DNA of 64,000 bases from assembly GCA_023897205.1 (NCBI GenBank), contig JAHWDD010000009.1:2170001-2234000 (forward strand), read 5' to 3'. This DNA comes from Exophiala sp. HKRS030. Its lineage: Eukaryota > Ascomycota > Eurotiomycetes > Chaetothyriales > Herpotrichiellaceae. The translations under genes and the position numbers were made by a program. The notes beneath the pieces were generated by a model. The model did no database searches and had not been told where the DNA came from. It saw only the letters and a program-made list of their open reading frames with translations. Shown piece by piece: positions 1 to 11,833 of this stretch (the stretch's first letter is position 1; each line of letters begins with the position of its first letter).

Positions 1-1392
1 ACAATCAAGACCTACCGGATAAATTGTCAGATGGCTTCACTCATACTGTCTCAGACAGGCCGGCCACCTCGGCGCCTTAGCCGGCCGGCGTGCAACCCCA
101 CGGGTCACTCACCGTTCGACAACCCTAACTCGGTCAGCTCGGTACGATTTGACGCCAGCTGGCTTCGAAGCGTGTGGAGTGGTCCATGTTTAAAAAGTAC
201 TCGGGTTTGATGGTCCTGTCAGCGATTGAAGCGCTCGCCCTCGGGGTATCTCGAGTCTCGGCTAGCCGTACTTCGCTGCATTCACCCCGTTGTTGGCTTG
301 CGATGCGAAACGACCACCATGGCTTTATAGTAAAATAATGAAATCGTAGGGATGAACGATTCGTCTCTTAGTCCCTTGGAGTGTCTCGTGCACGTGGATA
401 TGGGCAAGAGTGTGATACTAATCAACCCAACTCCATGCATTTGCGGAGGTTCTAGCTAGTGACAAATAATCTGTCAGAACAGTGATCAAAAGGCGTAGCT
501 GTCCAGTCAGTACTTACTCTGGGTTAACAAGAACAAAAATAACCCACTGGCCGTCCCTTCGTCGTGTGTATTGATAACTGTTCTTTACCTGATGTGCAGC
601 GGGAGCCCTGGCATCGACGACGATGACAGGTCTTCAATGTTGTCTACAGCGATACCCTTCAAGCATTACATCTCCCACGCAACAACGACTACGACAAAAA
701 TCGTCGGCATCGAATATATAGTGACATATCCATGGATTAGTATAAAGTCCTTAGGATTTGAACTATAGTCAATACACGGCTCATGTCGCTTCAAGGGTGG
801 CCCAGCGACAAGGAGCATAAGGTCACATGATCAGTCATGAATTCCGTCGAGATTTGATGGCGGCACACATCAAGCTATATTCCGCAACCCTCAGAAGTGG
901 TGCGATTGACCGTGGCTTCAGGATTTTGCCAAGCATCAGCTCCCTCGCTCCAGCCTAGATGTGAGGAAAAAGTGAGCCGGTGCGCGCCAGTGCGTGCCGG
1001 TGCGTGCAAGTAAAGGCGTGTGTCTAGGCCCAGATCTTTACTGAGGGTTGCTGGCGGCCTATTGAGAAACTGGAACACAATTGGGAGGATTGAGACTGGG
1101 CAAGAACCTCGTCGTAGGCACTCGGTACCTTTGCTGGTCGTGCCTCCCCGCAGTTTTCGGCACTATCCCAACTGGATTGCAATTTGGATCCCCAATCACA
1201 GTCATGCAATCCCTCCACATCGAAGTTCCAACTCAAAACCCGGTTATGCACGGCTGATGCCATCTCAACATCAATCATCACTTGATGTTATTCTTTTATC
1301 TCAAGATCAACTCATAGCAACGGCGCAGATATGCATCAACTACCTAGGAGAGACTAGCCACAACACCAATCTAACAAGCTTGAATTCTCTCA
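1..1392. other. Intergenic, no gene seen
   Basis: No reading frame here resembles a known protein. The short ORFs lack signal peptides, domains or plausible splice partners. The last few hundred bases before position 1393 presumably carry the promoter and 5' leader of the zinc-cluster regulator, but I recognise no specific element. Confidence 0.5.
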
Positions 1393-3969
1393 ATGGAGCC
1401 GGCGCGTCAAGCTTTCTCTACCACTCCAACCCCAACGAGGCGACGACGGGCCGCTGCATGTGAAAGATGTAACAAGCGCAGAGTCCGTTGCGATGCCTCA
1501 ACTAGTGGCATGCCTTGTTCCGAATGTAAGAGGTCAAATTCATCCAATTGCAGACTCGTACAGTCCAAGCGCACTAGGTAAGAATTCGACTTTTTCCGAA
1601 TCGCGACCTTTTGACTTACAGGATCGCGCTTCAGAGGGCCAGACGGTAGGTATATTCTACCCGAGCATATCGATAAGCATTCTTCTGGCAGTCCGACTAC
1701 ACCGGATGGCGATGCATCCAAAACACCAGATAAAAATCTTACCAAAAGTACCCACGAGGCAGAGGTTCAAGTCGATCTGGCCCGACTCGTAGGGGCTGAA
1801 GACGGCCACTCTGGCGAGGAATCGACCGACCAACGAGTCCGACGCGCAACCATCCACAACAACTCAGACGAAGAAGCTCCTGCACCGCCGGCAGAGTCAA
1901 AGGCCAATTTCGTCGGCGAAAGCTGGTTCACTTCCTATGTTCTCAGTGCCTCGGGTACAGGTCACTCCGAGCTGCATCGTCCTGTCGAACGTCGTCCCAA
2001 AAGCATGTCACAAAATCCCAGTGATCCAGTCACCGACCCCAATAAGGAACCTGCTGTCGCCAGGAAGGTCCCTCCAGCCGATTTGCCCCTCAGCATTTGA
2101 CCGAGCGTCTCCTAGAGGCCTACTTTAAGCGCTTCCATTGTTTGGTTCCCATCCTCGACAAGGCAGAATTTCTTTCATCTGTCAGAGATGGCACAGTCTC
2201 TATCACTCTACTGAGAAGTGTGCTATTTGTCGCTTCGATTCACTGTGAGCCCGAGATATATCACCTCATGGGCTACAGCACTCGCCTCGACGCTGGCGAT
2301 GAACTTTTCAGCAAAGCATGTTCAGCCTTTGACGCTGATCGTGAATCTGACCGCACGACTATGATCATGGCCTCTTTCTTGAATCAATACTTCTTTGGTC
2401 GCCCCACAGAATACCGCGATGCCCTGTGGTGGCTCAGTAATGCGATTCGAAGTGCTCAATGCATGGGTTATCATCGTAGTACGAGAAATAGCAAAATGTC
2501 TGCAAGGCACAAGGCCCAATGGAAGCGCGTGTGGTGGTGTCTATACGTACGTTCATAAATCACTTGAATCCGAGGTAATGGCTAATCTTTGCAGTTGCGT
2601 GACCGGCAAATGTCTCTTGCTATGGGAGTTCCTATGGTCATCAATGACTTAGACTTTGACGTCGAAGATTTGACCCTAGATGACTTCCCAGATGAGGCGC
2701 ATGATGCTGCAGTCTATATGATTTCCCAGGTTGAGTTAAGTAAAACAGGTTGGTTGTGCATCTTCTGCCGAATCTTCGTGTTTGACTGACATACATCTAG
2801 TGTCATCGCTGTTCTTCACCTACTGTTGCCCCAAGAGACTCCCACTTTGTATCGATCCGCAAGTCCGGCAGGCAGCTCGCGCTGATATTCAAGCTAAATT
2901 GGAAGAATGGCATGCAAACGCTCCAGCCATCAATCCCTCCGGAGGTCCCCACCATTTAAATTTGACCTTGCAGGTCTGCTATCAGTATGCCACATCATTT
3001 TCCCATGCTGAAAATGTTACTGACACTCCTTCCAGCTTTTTCAGGCAAACGCTGCAGCAACGGTTGCAAAGATTATGCCCAGAGCCTTTTGCAGAATCTG
3101 CGGGATCAAAGTTCATCCTTGACGCCGCAAACAAAGTTTCCAGCCATGTTGAGGACTCTTTGCTATATTTCACACCTCAACATTTCCCTATGATGTAGTA
3201 AGTGTGCCCAGCGAAGACTTCATCTACCTTTCTTCTACTGACATTGTCCAACAGCATCACGGCCATCTTTACAGCAATGACAGCGCATGTGGCTGAGTGT
3301 GGCATCTCGGGTCTTGTACGAGACAAATTATCGCAGAAGTTGCGACCGAATCTCCTTGCCCTCAAACAGTTCGAGACAACATTCATCCTAGCACGGTGGA
3401 TCAGAAATCTCTTCATGGACATCATCAACCGACCCGGCCGACAGGCAGCACAACGATTTCGTCAACAACAGCAATACCACCAGCAGCAACAACAACAACA
3501 ACAACAACAACAGCAGCAGCAGCAGCAGCAATCACAGCTTCAACAAGGTCAAGGACAACACCAATCCATCGATCAACCGTTCGGCCACGACACGCACATT
3601 TCGGCAGGTTCCAATAATCTCCAAGGACATCCGGAGCACCACAATCTGAGTGGTGGACAACAAGTCGTCACTAATACGTCAGCAGCAGGTCATGCATTCT
3701 CCATGGCCGAGCAGGTCCCTACGACGGGCATCGACGACTCTGCGTATTTCTATGACTCGAGCAATTATGAGCCAGGAACCTCTCCATCTACCATCATGGG
3801 CAACTTTGTACCCAACTTCATTACCAACGAGTATCTTCATCCGCAGCATGGCGGAGCCGATATGTCGGGTATGAATATGATCGATTTTCCTAGTCCCAGC
3901 ACACTTGAATACCAGAGCCTGCATTTCCTCGCTGACCTTGGCTTGTCCGGCTTCAATAACTATCAATAA
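1393..3969 (+). CDS. Zn(II)2Cys6 transcription factor with polyglutamine tract
   Basis: Nuclear fungal regulator. Exon 1 (1393-1577) encodes a binuclear zinc cluster, CERCNKRRVRCD followed by PCSECKR and a last Cys (C-x2-C-x6-C spacing). Probable exons: 1393-1577, 1635-2546, 2595-2748, 2801-3197, 3255-3969; introns of 48-57 bp have GT/AG ends. The second exon starts with a linker containing the string NFVGESWFTSYVL, then the fungal-trans middle homology region (ERLLEAYFKRFHCLVPILDK, with a later WWCLY/LRDRQMSLAMG segment). The C-terminal exon has a long Gln run at about 3460-3540 and a Gly/Ser/Asn-rich tail. The frame breaks at the CCCC run 2086-2089: upstream reads PPADLP, downstream QHLTERLL, so one base appears missing. 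ATG 1393 directly precedes the finger and is the natural start. Target genes are not inferable. Confidence 0.85.
3435..3545 (+). repeat. CAR (CAA/CAG) codon repeat, polyglutamine
   Basis: An imprecise CAA/CAG trinucleotide array inside the last exon of the zinc-cluster regulator encodes an almost pure glutamine run, interrupted early by Tyr-His. Such tracts are common in fungal activation domains and vary in length between strains. Confidence 0.9.
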
Positions 3970-4356
3970 CATTATGTACCGCCATCTTGACTGTTTAGGC
4001 AACTGGGTTTCAAGTGTCACGAAAAGGCGATCTCTTCCACTGAGATAACCGCCTTGGAATAGCCATTCTGACTTGCGATGCATCCACACACTAAAGTTGG
4101 CGGTTAGGAAGTGAAACCACTCGTTTTGGGGCCGAGAGTACGCATAAAGAGGACCGAGATACAAGTAGCATGCTCTTGATTATAACATTGACGTTCTTGG
4201 TTCACTGATGAGCTCATCCACGACAACGATAGATTGTCCGAATTGCAAGACGGCTAGATACTGGCGTACGCAACGCTTGCTGCACTTTTCTCACCTGGTG
4301 CAACGTGCATTTCACCGCGGTTCAGCGAATCAAAAAATGCAGGAGAATCAGGGGCT
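3970..4356. other. 3' to 3' spacer between convergent genes
   Basis: Short convergent intergenic stretch between the zinc-cluster regulator and the helicase stop codon. I see no gene or clear structural element; it presumably holds both 3' UTRs. Confidence 0.5.
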
Positions 4357-7300
4357 CTACTTATCCTGCCCGTTCAACTCGACCAAATGTCGAACAACGT
4401 CAAAGACGGTCCCATCACTGTCGCACTCCGCAGAAGAAGTTGAAGAATCAACACGTCTCTTCAGCTCGTCGTCCAGCAAGATTCTCAACCGACTGACCAA
4501 TACCCCAATCCTAGCCCACCCTTTCAACTTGACCCAACCATCTACTACAACCCCTAAACCAGACGTGTCAACTTCGATCTTGCCGCCGAATAAAAGTAGC
4601 GCGTACGCATTGAGCGGGGTCAAGTCACGCAGGAAGGTTTTGGATGTAGCCATCTTGGTGAAGTAACTGACAAAGGTCGCAGCGCCAGAGAATGACTGTG
4701 CGTCAAATAGTACACTGCTTGGATGCACGAAGACCCGTCCATTGTCCTCGTTGAAATATTTGATCGTCTTGGCCTCTGGGTCAAGTTCCTTGGCTCCGGA
4801 CATGGATGCAATGTATTTCTTGTCAGGCATTTGAATGCGTGCAATTTGCGGGTTCAGCGCGCCCGCAATTACCCCTCGCAGGAGCATTGTGTTACCACTG
4901 TACCGGTTGTGTGCACGAGTACTGGCATCATTTTTATCATCTTCGCTAGTATAGTTGTAGCTCGAAGGTAATAAACCGGCCTCGATAAGCGAGTCGAGCA
5001 GCTGGCGGCGAGTTGAGTCAATGTCACGCAGAGTCTGCAGCGACAGGAACCTGGTTGAACACCAATTGAGGATGTCTCGGTGGTGTCTCGTCCTGGATAC
5101 CTGCTGTTGCTTCCACTGGTCGAACGCGGCACTGGCAAGCAAGAGATCGCCATCAACCGTAGAGAAGGACGAGCGTGCCTCTTTGGCCTCTTCGCGCTTG
5201 TCCTGCGGCGACACAAACGGGTTCTTGGTCGAGAGGATGGCGGCGATGGTCAAACACGGCTCAACACAGTCGAACAGAACACCATAGATGATGAGCTTAG
5301 CACATCGCAGATCCGCGGGATCATGGACAGATAGATGCCCAAGCCCGTCAGCTGGCCATTCTCCAACGCGCCGATGCGTTCCAGCGTCTTCATCGCCGTG
5401 GCGACCGCCTGGCCATCCGGCGGCGAAATCGTGCCCGCCAGAAACGCACCCACCTCGCGATCTGCACCTGTAGCCTTGACCGACAGACACAGCTGCTCGA
5501 GCGGCGTGCGCTGCATCTCCGGCGCGGGCGCCGCAGCCATGACGCCCGTCTCGACGTTGCGCGTGAACAGCTTGTAGCATTTGCCGGCGCGCACTCTGCC
5601 GGCACGGCCGCGGCGCTGTTTGCACGCGGCGCGCGACGCCCACACTTCCTGCAGACGCACGACGTTCGACGCCGCGTCGTACGATGTTTCCTTGACCTTG
5701 CCCGTGTCGATGACGGCCACGATGTCTTCGATCGTGATCGACGTCTCGGCCACGTTGGTCGACACTACCACTTTCCTCTTCCCGGCGGGTGCGCTGCGGA
5801 ATACAAGCCGTTGCTCGCCCGGCGTCAGCGATGCGTGCAGTGGCAGTACGTGCACGGATGGGATCTTGTTCACTGCTCGCAGACATCGCTCGATCTCGAG
5901 CACTCCGGGAGGAAGATCAGGATTCCACCCCTGATGATGATGAGGGTGATGTGTCGAGCTCCGCGGATATATGTTGCACGAGGGACGTGATCAGGTCGTA
6001 GTTGATGCCGGAGCCGAGGGCTTGGATGGCTTTGCCTACGGCGGCGACGTCCTCGTCGTTGCTGTTGTTGTTGTTGTTGTTGTTGTTGCCATCTGCTGCA
6101 TCGAGCCGTCGTGAGGTGTTGGTTGCGCCTTGTGTAATCCGGACCACATCGTCGAGGTATAGGTCTTGCACGGGATACGTGCGGCCTTCAATGTGCACTC
6201 TGCCCACCATCCGGTCGCCGCCGAAATAGTCGGCGAACACATCTGCATCCAGCGTTGCGCTCATCAGGACGACTTTGAGGTCCGGCAGCTGGGGCAGCGC
6301 ATCCCGTAGAAGTGCGAGTAGGAAGTCGGTATCCAGTGACCGTTCGTGGACCTCGTCGACGAACACGTGGCTGATGTTGGCCAGTGCCGACTTGATTGTC
6401 GTTGAGCCTTGCAGCCTGCGCAATAGCACTCCGGTCGTCATGAATGTGATTTTGGTGTTTTGCGACACTTTGGACGCCCCGCGGATGTTGTAGCCGACTT
6501 CGTTTCCTTCCACGCTGCATCGTTCGGCGCTGACTCGCTCGGAGAGGGACAAGGCCGCTACACGTCTGGGCTGTGTGCAGAGCATGTTTGTGGATGATCC
6601 GCGCATGGCTTGGATGGCTTCGTCCAGTACATATTGGATCGCCTGTGTACTTTTTCCGGATCCTGTTTCACCAGTGACCAAGGTGACTTGGTGTTGTGAG
6701 ATGGTGGTTGTGATGGATTCCTGCTTCGACCACGCTGGAAGCTTCTGTCTCGCGGCGTTCATTTTGACCTGTGCGTCGGTCTTTTGCCTCGCGCGCCATG
6801 CATCCAGGATGGCGGCGTTGGTGCGGATGTCTCTGCGATAACCACGTTCGAGAGATCTTGTCGGTAGGAACCGCTCTTGACTTGCATTTGTTGATGTTGC
6901 TGCAGGAATACTTGCGCTAAGAGATGGAGAGAGGATTTCTAAGTCGGCTAAACGACCAGGATCCTGGATGATGGCGGAAGTGGAGGTTTCTAGCCATTCG
7001 AGGAGGTTGAAAATCATCTGGTCGCCGAGTAACTGCTCTTGCGCGTGCTGCACACATTGCTTGAGGATGCTCAGTCTGATGTACCCGGGCAGAGTTGGTG
7101 CCTCTACTGAGAACACTGGCGCAGATGATTGAGGATAGCCACTGCTGGGTCGACGAAAGTGATACACAACTTTGACAGAGGTGCTACTCTCGTCGGATCG
7201 GATGGAGCAGTGCTCGGAACTGTGAATGGTAAAGCGATCATCCAGAATTGCTTTCAGCGTAGTCATTTCTTCTTCCCAGATATCATGATCCTGGGGAATG

Positions 7301-8572
7301 CCAGATAAATCACCTTTGCGCGGAGGTACTAGTCTTAACTGGAGGCCTTCTAATGCAAGACTCTCGTCGCCTTTGTTGTCACGCAATGCCTGGATGCAAA
7401 GTTGACTCGAGTATCCAGCTTGAACCATGCGCTTGATTTTGCCGTCCATAGCAAGGTCGCTTGATGCCAGACTCACGCCTGCACTGTATCCTGGTGGAAA
7501 ACTCCATGACGGGAGAGAGTCCTCTGGCACATGAATAAGCAGCCATTCGAGGACCTCTCGCCGAGTGCCACAATAGCCAATGGCCTCCTCGACGTGTCTC
7601 GCTTGAAAGCCTGATTTAGTCAAGTCGGCGAGCACCGCACTTTTCTCCGCAGCCGCCATCTGCATGTTGTTCTGATTCCACATGCTGCGCGACCGGATGA
7701 TGGTTTCCATACGTGTCCTGATATTCTCCCCTAGTTCTATCTTTGGAACAAAATCCCACGCTTTGGTAGGCGTCTTCGACCCGCCGGGTTGCACAAGCGT
7801 CAGAGATTCCACCTTGGGCGGGCGCGAGGCCTGTTCCAATCTCCGCTTTTCAATGGCAGCCTTGATCTCCTGTCTTTTCACGTCTGCAGCAAATGGATCG
7901 GCGTCGTACTTCCAACCGCGATCTTCCTTGACATCTTCCTCTTTAAGGCGTTGGAATTCACCCTTCCAAAGATCCCGATACTTGGGCGGTAAGATCATCG
8001 AGATGTTCTTCATGCTCGAGATCCTGTACAGTGCGTATGTGGCTGCGAAATGCCTGGCCTCTAGAGCAGTTGGTGAGTCAGCCATGTGGGCGTGCTCGGG
8101 GGTAGCTGGATGGCTGGAAGCCGGGTGACCTCTCTGGTCTTTGGGTCCGTCTTTGACAGGATTACCCATGATCTAAACAATTTCTCCCCATCACCGGACT
8201 CAGAAGGCACTTGCTTGCTCGGATAATCCGGTTTGTTCCATTTCTGTCTTTGGCAATGCTCTGAAAGCAGGTTTACTGGCAGCTTACCGGCTTTTTGTCA
8301 TCGAGGTTAGCCCTTGGTCTGAAAACGTGGGTGGGAATAGAGTCCTGCGATTCAGAGGCAAAGGATTCATACATACTCCAGCTCGCACCTCCTATAATCT
8401 TCTTGGTGTCGGGTCTTGGTGGCCCCTCAACTTCCTTCGAGTTCTTTCCTTTCTGCTGCTGTTTCTTGTCGTCCGGCCCATTGCTGAAGACAATGTGGTC
8501 GCTATCGGGTACACTGTTTATAGGCTTTTTGGACTGTGATGTTTTGGAACCGGCGCCCTTTTTTGGCGCCAT
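4357..8572 (-). CDS. DEAH-family ATP-dependent RNA helicase (DHX29/DHX57/YLR419W type)
   Basis: Large cytosolic RNA helicase of about 1,375 residues. Exon 1 (8572-8377) begins MAPKKGAGSK and ends GGASW; an intron (8376-8291, GTATGT donor) leads to exon 2 starting TGKLPVNLLSEHCQ. In order: basic N-terminus, UBA-like and RWD-like regions (about 7.7-7.1 kb), Walker A GETGSGKST, DEVH box (VFVDEVHERSLD), SAT motif (LMSATLDAD), motif V (STNVAETSITIEDI), motif VI (QRRGRAGRV), then HA2/OB-like C-terminal domains. An Asn repeat from a GTT array lies near 6057-6090. The frame is interrupted four times, each consistent with one lost G/C: near 8098-8102, 5928-5931, 5905-5909 and 5313-5319. Motifs on both sides of each break are well conserved, so the product looks functional apart from these breaks. 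Translation-initiation or ribosome-associated roles are known for relatives. Confidence 0.9.
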
Positions 8573-9649
8573 GTCGCTGGGCTTTATCTTCTCTCGTTCC
8601 TTCGGTCAAAAAGGAGACGAGAGCTGCTTCTGTTTTGGAGTGATCCCCTTATTTGCTTTATTCTAGTCCTGCCGTTGTCGTGGAAGAGTAGTGTAGGCAC
8701 GTGGAGACGACACGTGACCGTGTAACACATACATTGCCGATATGAGTCGAAGCAGGTAATGCTATTCTTAGTGACAGTATGCTTACTATAATTGGGGTAA
8801 AGGCTGTTCTCCAAGAATGAAGTTTGAAGTGATCAACCTAGAGAGCAAGACGCACGACTGTCAGACCTCGATTTGGACAGAATGAACAGAATGAACAGAA
8901 TCTGCTAGAGGTCACATCCGACCTCGGCTGAGTTGCCATTTACGCAGTCTGCAAGGCTGAGTTTGCCCCCGTACGATCGGTCCTGCATTCCTATCTCTAT
9001 CGACATGTTGTGCATGTTCTAGGTATGTCCTGAAGACGGGTACTCCGTAGACGCAGTAGCCTGGCCCAAGCATGCAGCCCGCCTGGAGTTCTGTATGATA
9101 AGTTGAGACGTATTGAGAAAGTTTAGGGCTTATGAAACATCAATTGATCTTAGCCACTGCTCTGTTACTTCGTGCAGTCAACGCAGGCCAGTTTGCTATG
9201 AAATCATTTAACCCGCACCACCATCTAAAATTAGGGCTCCCTCCAAGTGACAAGGCTGTCTCACAGCTCTTCCAATTAGTATGTCATCGTCTCTTTCACA
9301 GACTTGGGCTCCGTCGAATGACACAGCCCACTGCCTTTCCGGGATGCAAAATATGCTGAATTAGTTGGTCATGACTTCGTATGTTCTCGTAAACGCTCTC
9401 CGTTTAATGGATGAGACTTCTATGAGTAGAATTTCAATGTTTCGGGTATGAGAAAAAAGAATAGGTTCACATCCTTGAAAGTTTCCCCTCTAGGTGTTCC
9501 CTTGGTTTGTGTGTGATTCGTCCACGACTGCGATCACCTTGTTTGAAAGCTCGGCGTCTACCTTTCCTTCTCTGGAAGTTTCGGGCATAGATAGAGCGTG
9601 ATGGGTTTCTTCTTCAAGCTCCGATAGTGCCCAGGAGATGGTAAAGCTC
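8573..9649. other. Intergenic between helicase 5' end and cyclin 3' end
   Basis: Upstream region of the helicase and downstream region of the B-type cyclin. A direct repeat 'gaatgaacagaatgaacagaat' lies near 8880-8901. Apart from the doubtful small secreted ORF at 9132-9359, listed separately, I see no gene. Confidence 0.5.
9132..9359 (+). CDS. Doubtful small secreted protein ORF (75 aa)
   Basis: An ATG-initiated ORF whose first 18 residues (MKHQLILATALLLRAVNA) look like a signal peptide with an A-x-A-like cleavage end. The mature part is about 57 residues, rich in His, Leu and Arg, with two Cys in one C-x2-C-like pair at the very end. No family is recognised. ORFs this short arise often by chance, so this is only a candidate for a small secreted protein. 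Confidence 0.2.
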   Translation: MKHQLILATALLLRAVNAGQFAMKSFNPHHHLKLGLPPSDKAVSQLFQLVCHRLFHRLGLRRMTQPTAFPGCKIC

Positions 9650-11833
9650 TCACACTCTGAAGTATGAGACGCTGTCATAATATTGAACCATTGGAGGTGG
9701 GTGCAGAGGTGCCGCAACAGGTTCGGGCAGTTGAAAGCCTCTCTGCATTTCAGTCTCGACAAATGAAGAGGCTCTCTTGTATCTCTTGTCGACGTACTTT
9801 TCGAAAACCGCGGCGTGGTGTTTTCGAGGGTCCTCGCAGCATTCCAAAAGCAAGTTGAGTAGTGGTTTCAGCTGTGAAAACGTATATCCGGAGTAGTAGA
9901 CATGATGAGCCGTCTGTTATGATTAGCAGATGCAAGACATACATTAGCAATGGTAGACTTACCCAGATGCCCTTGCGAAGCATTAATCGTGACAAGCAAT
10001 GCGACGCGGCAGCAGTAAAACTAGGTGGGCTACCAATGAAGCGTTCGTCCATAAGTGTGATCTCCAGGAAGTATTTCGCAAGTGTTCGTGTCTCAAGATC
10101 ATAATCATCAGCCTTGCTGATTCTGCGGAGGAAGCTCATCGGTCCAGGCCAACCAAGCTCAAATTGTAGCATGGTCAACATAAATCTTTCTGCTTTAAGA
10201 ATCTCGTCAATGCTGTAACCGCCATCAACCATGTATACAATCTCTTGTACGGATGGGCAATTGATCTCCTCGTACTTGGCGGCAATGAAAATAGCTGTAG
10301 CCCCAACAAGCTGTAGTTTCGCCAGGGACACAACTTTGCAAGAAAGAAATCGATCAATATAGTTAACACAGAGAAAAAGGGTCTCAGGCAGAAGGTTAAA
10401 GCGATGGTGAACCTTGACCAGCCAATCCATAAGAACAGACCGCATTGACCACTGAATCTCGTGTTGGTTGTCCATATAGTGAGCGTTTGGAAGCATTTTC
10501 ACCTCAAGTTCTTGCATGTAAGCAAAGATTTCATCTCCATACTCAGCAACCATGCTCGTATCATAGCTTTCGTCTTCCACCTCTTCCGGTGATCTCGTAG
10601 CATCAACAAGTTGCTTCGCGGCGGCCAGCTCTTTACGAACGCGGTTATTGACTTGGGGAAACATGACTGCCGTGACGCCTCCAGTAGTATTATCACCCTT
10701 GGACCTAAATGATCTTGCAGTGACGTAGCCTTCTTCTTCATAATTGTCTTCGTCCTCTTCGTCCCAGTATTCCTCGTTCTCCACCAGTTCTTGGTTGTAG
10801 GGCTGATGAGGCTCGAGGGAAGGCATGTTTTGTGTGGGGTGTACAATGGTTGATGATACAGGAATCAGCTGGTACTCATTTGCTTTCGCGTGGATCTCAT
10901 TCGTCGAGGGCAGCTCTGGAATTGGTTTCGGGACTTCATTTTCGTATGTAGGCAAAATGTTCTGAGATTTTGAGGGTTCTGGGATGCAAACAGGTAGCTT
11001 TGAGTTTACAGCGTCTGTGTCTCTCGAAATAGGGGCAGGGTTAAGGTTGACCTCATTCGTGCCGGAAAGATTGGGTTGTGAGCATGATTCAGTGGCAACC
11101 TTCACAGGATCGCTGCCGATGAGGGTTGCAGGTAGAGGCAAAAGCGGAACAGTTTCGTGTTCAAGCTTCGTCATGTCGACATCTCGTGCGGATCCTTGCT
11201 CGAAAGCGGTAGTCGATTGTTGAGCTGCATTTTCCTGGGCAAGATCTTGTGCATCTTTGAAAACACTGGTGTTACGCTTGGTCAAAGTTTTCCTCGTGTT
11301 GTTCGGCTGATTTATGATCACCTCTGCCGGAGGCAGTTTCGGCAGCTGTGAGGCCTTGTCATTTGTTCCACCTGTCAGGAAGGTCTTCAAGCCTGACACC
11401 GAAAGAGGTCTTTGGGCAGGTCGTAACAAACCAACGGGTTTGGTCTCCTGCAAAACTGGGAGAGGTTTGGTCATGGGATAGAGTGCTGGCTTGCTGTGCA
11501 GCATCGAATCATCTTTAATCGGTCTACCAGCAACGACGTTGCTCACATCTCCAAAGGCAGTTCGTTTGGCGGTAACTTTCAGGCCTTGACCAAGGGAGAT
11601 TGTAGTGAGAGCTGGGCTGGACTTGTTGCGTTGATGGAGTGTTTTGACGCCATGTCCATCGGGAGGAAGATTTTCATCGTTTCTGACGCGTAGGCTGCGC
11701 ATTGGACGGGAGGGCTAACAAGCATTTGGTATAAGTAGTGAACTTTGGACAATGAGGTAGGCTTCCACAAAGGAAGAAACCAGCAAGCCTTGCAGCTAGA
11801 GAACTGTTTTCAACGTACCTTGACGTCCATCAT
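9650..11833 (-). CDS. G2/mitotic B-type cyclin
   Basis: Regulatory subunit of the mitotic CDK. Three exons: 11833-11819 (only 15 nt, MMDVK), 11714-9963 and 9913-9650, with a 104-bp and a 49-bp intron. The N-terminal half is low-complexity with basic, Ser/Thr/Pro-rich segments; an acidic block (EEYWDEEDEDNYEEEG) precedes the cyclin box. Cyclin N domain: MRSVLMDWLVKVHHRFNL, ETLFLCVNYIDRFLS, GATAIFIAAKYEEI; cyclin C domain continues FLRRISKADDYD into exon 3 (HHVYYSGYTFSQL...). The order and length (about 676 aa) fit the NimE/Clb/Cdc13 group. Splicing puts exon 3 in frame and avoids an unrelated read-through tail. The tiny first exon supplies the start; an alternative start would be the in-frame ATG at 11702. 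Frame is intact. Confidence 0.92.

Noticed and set aside
2086..2100. A conventional intron at the 2086 frame break
   Set aside because: No GT/AG pair of reasonable length fits without removing the apparently coding PPADLP segment; one missing C in the CCCC run explains it better.
4208..4666. ORF on the plus strand at the helicase 3' end
   Set aside because: Antisense shadow of the helicase C-terminal coding sequence.
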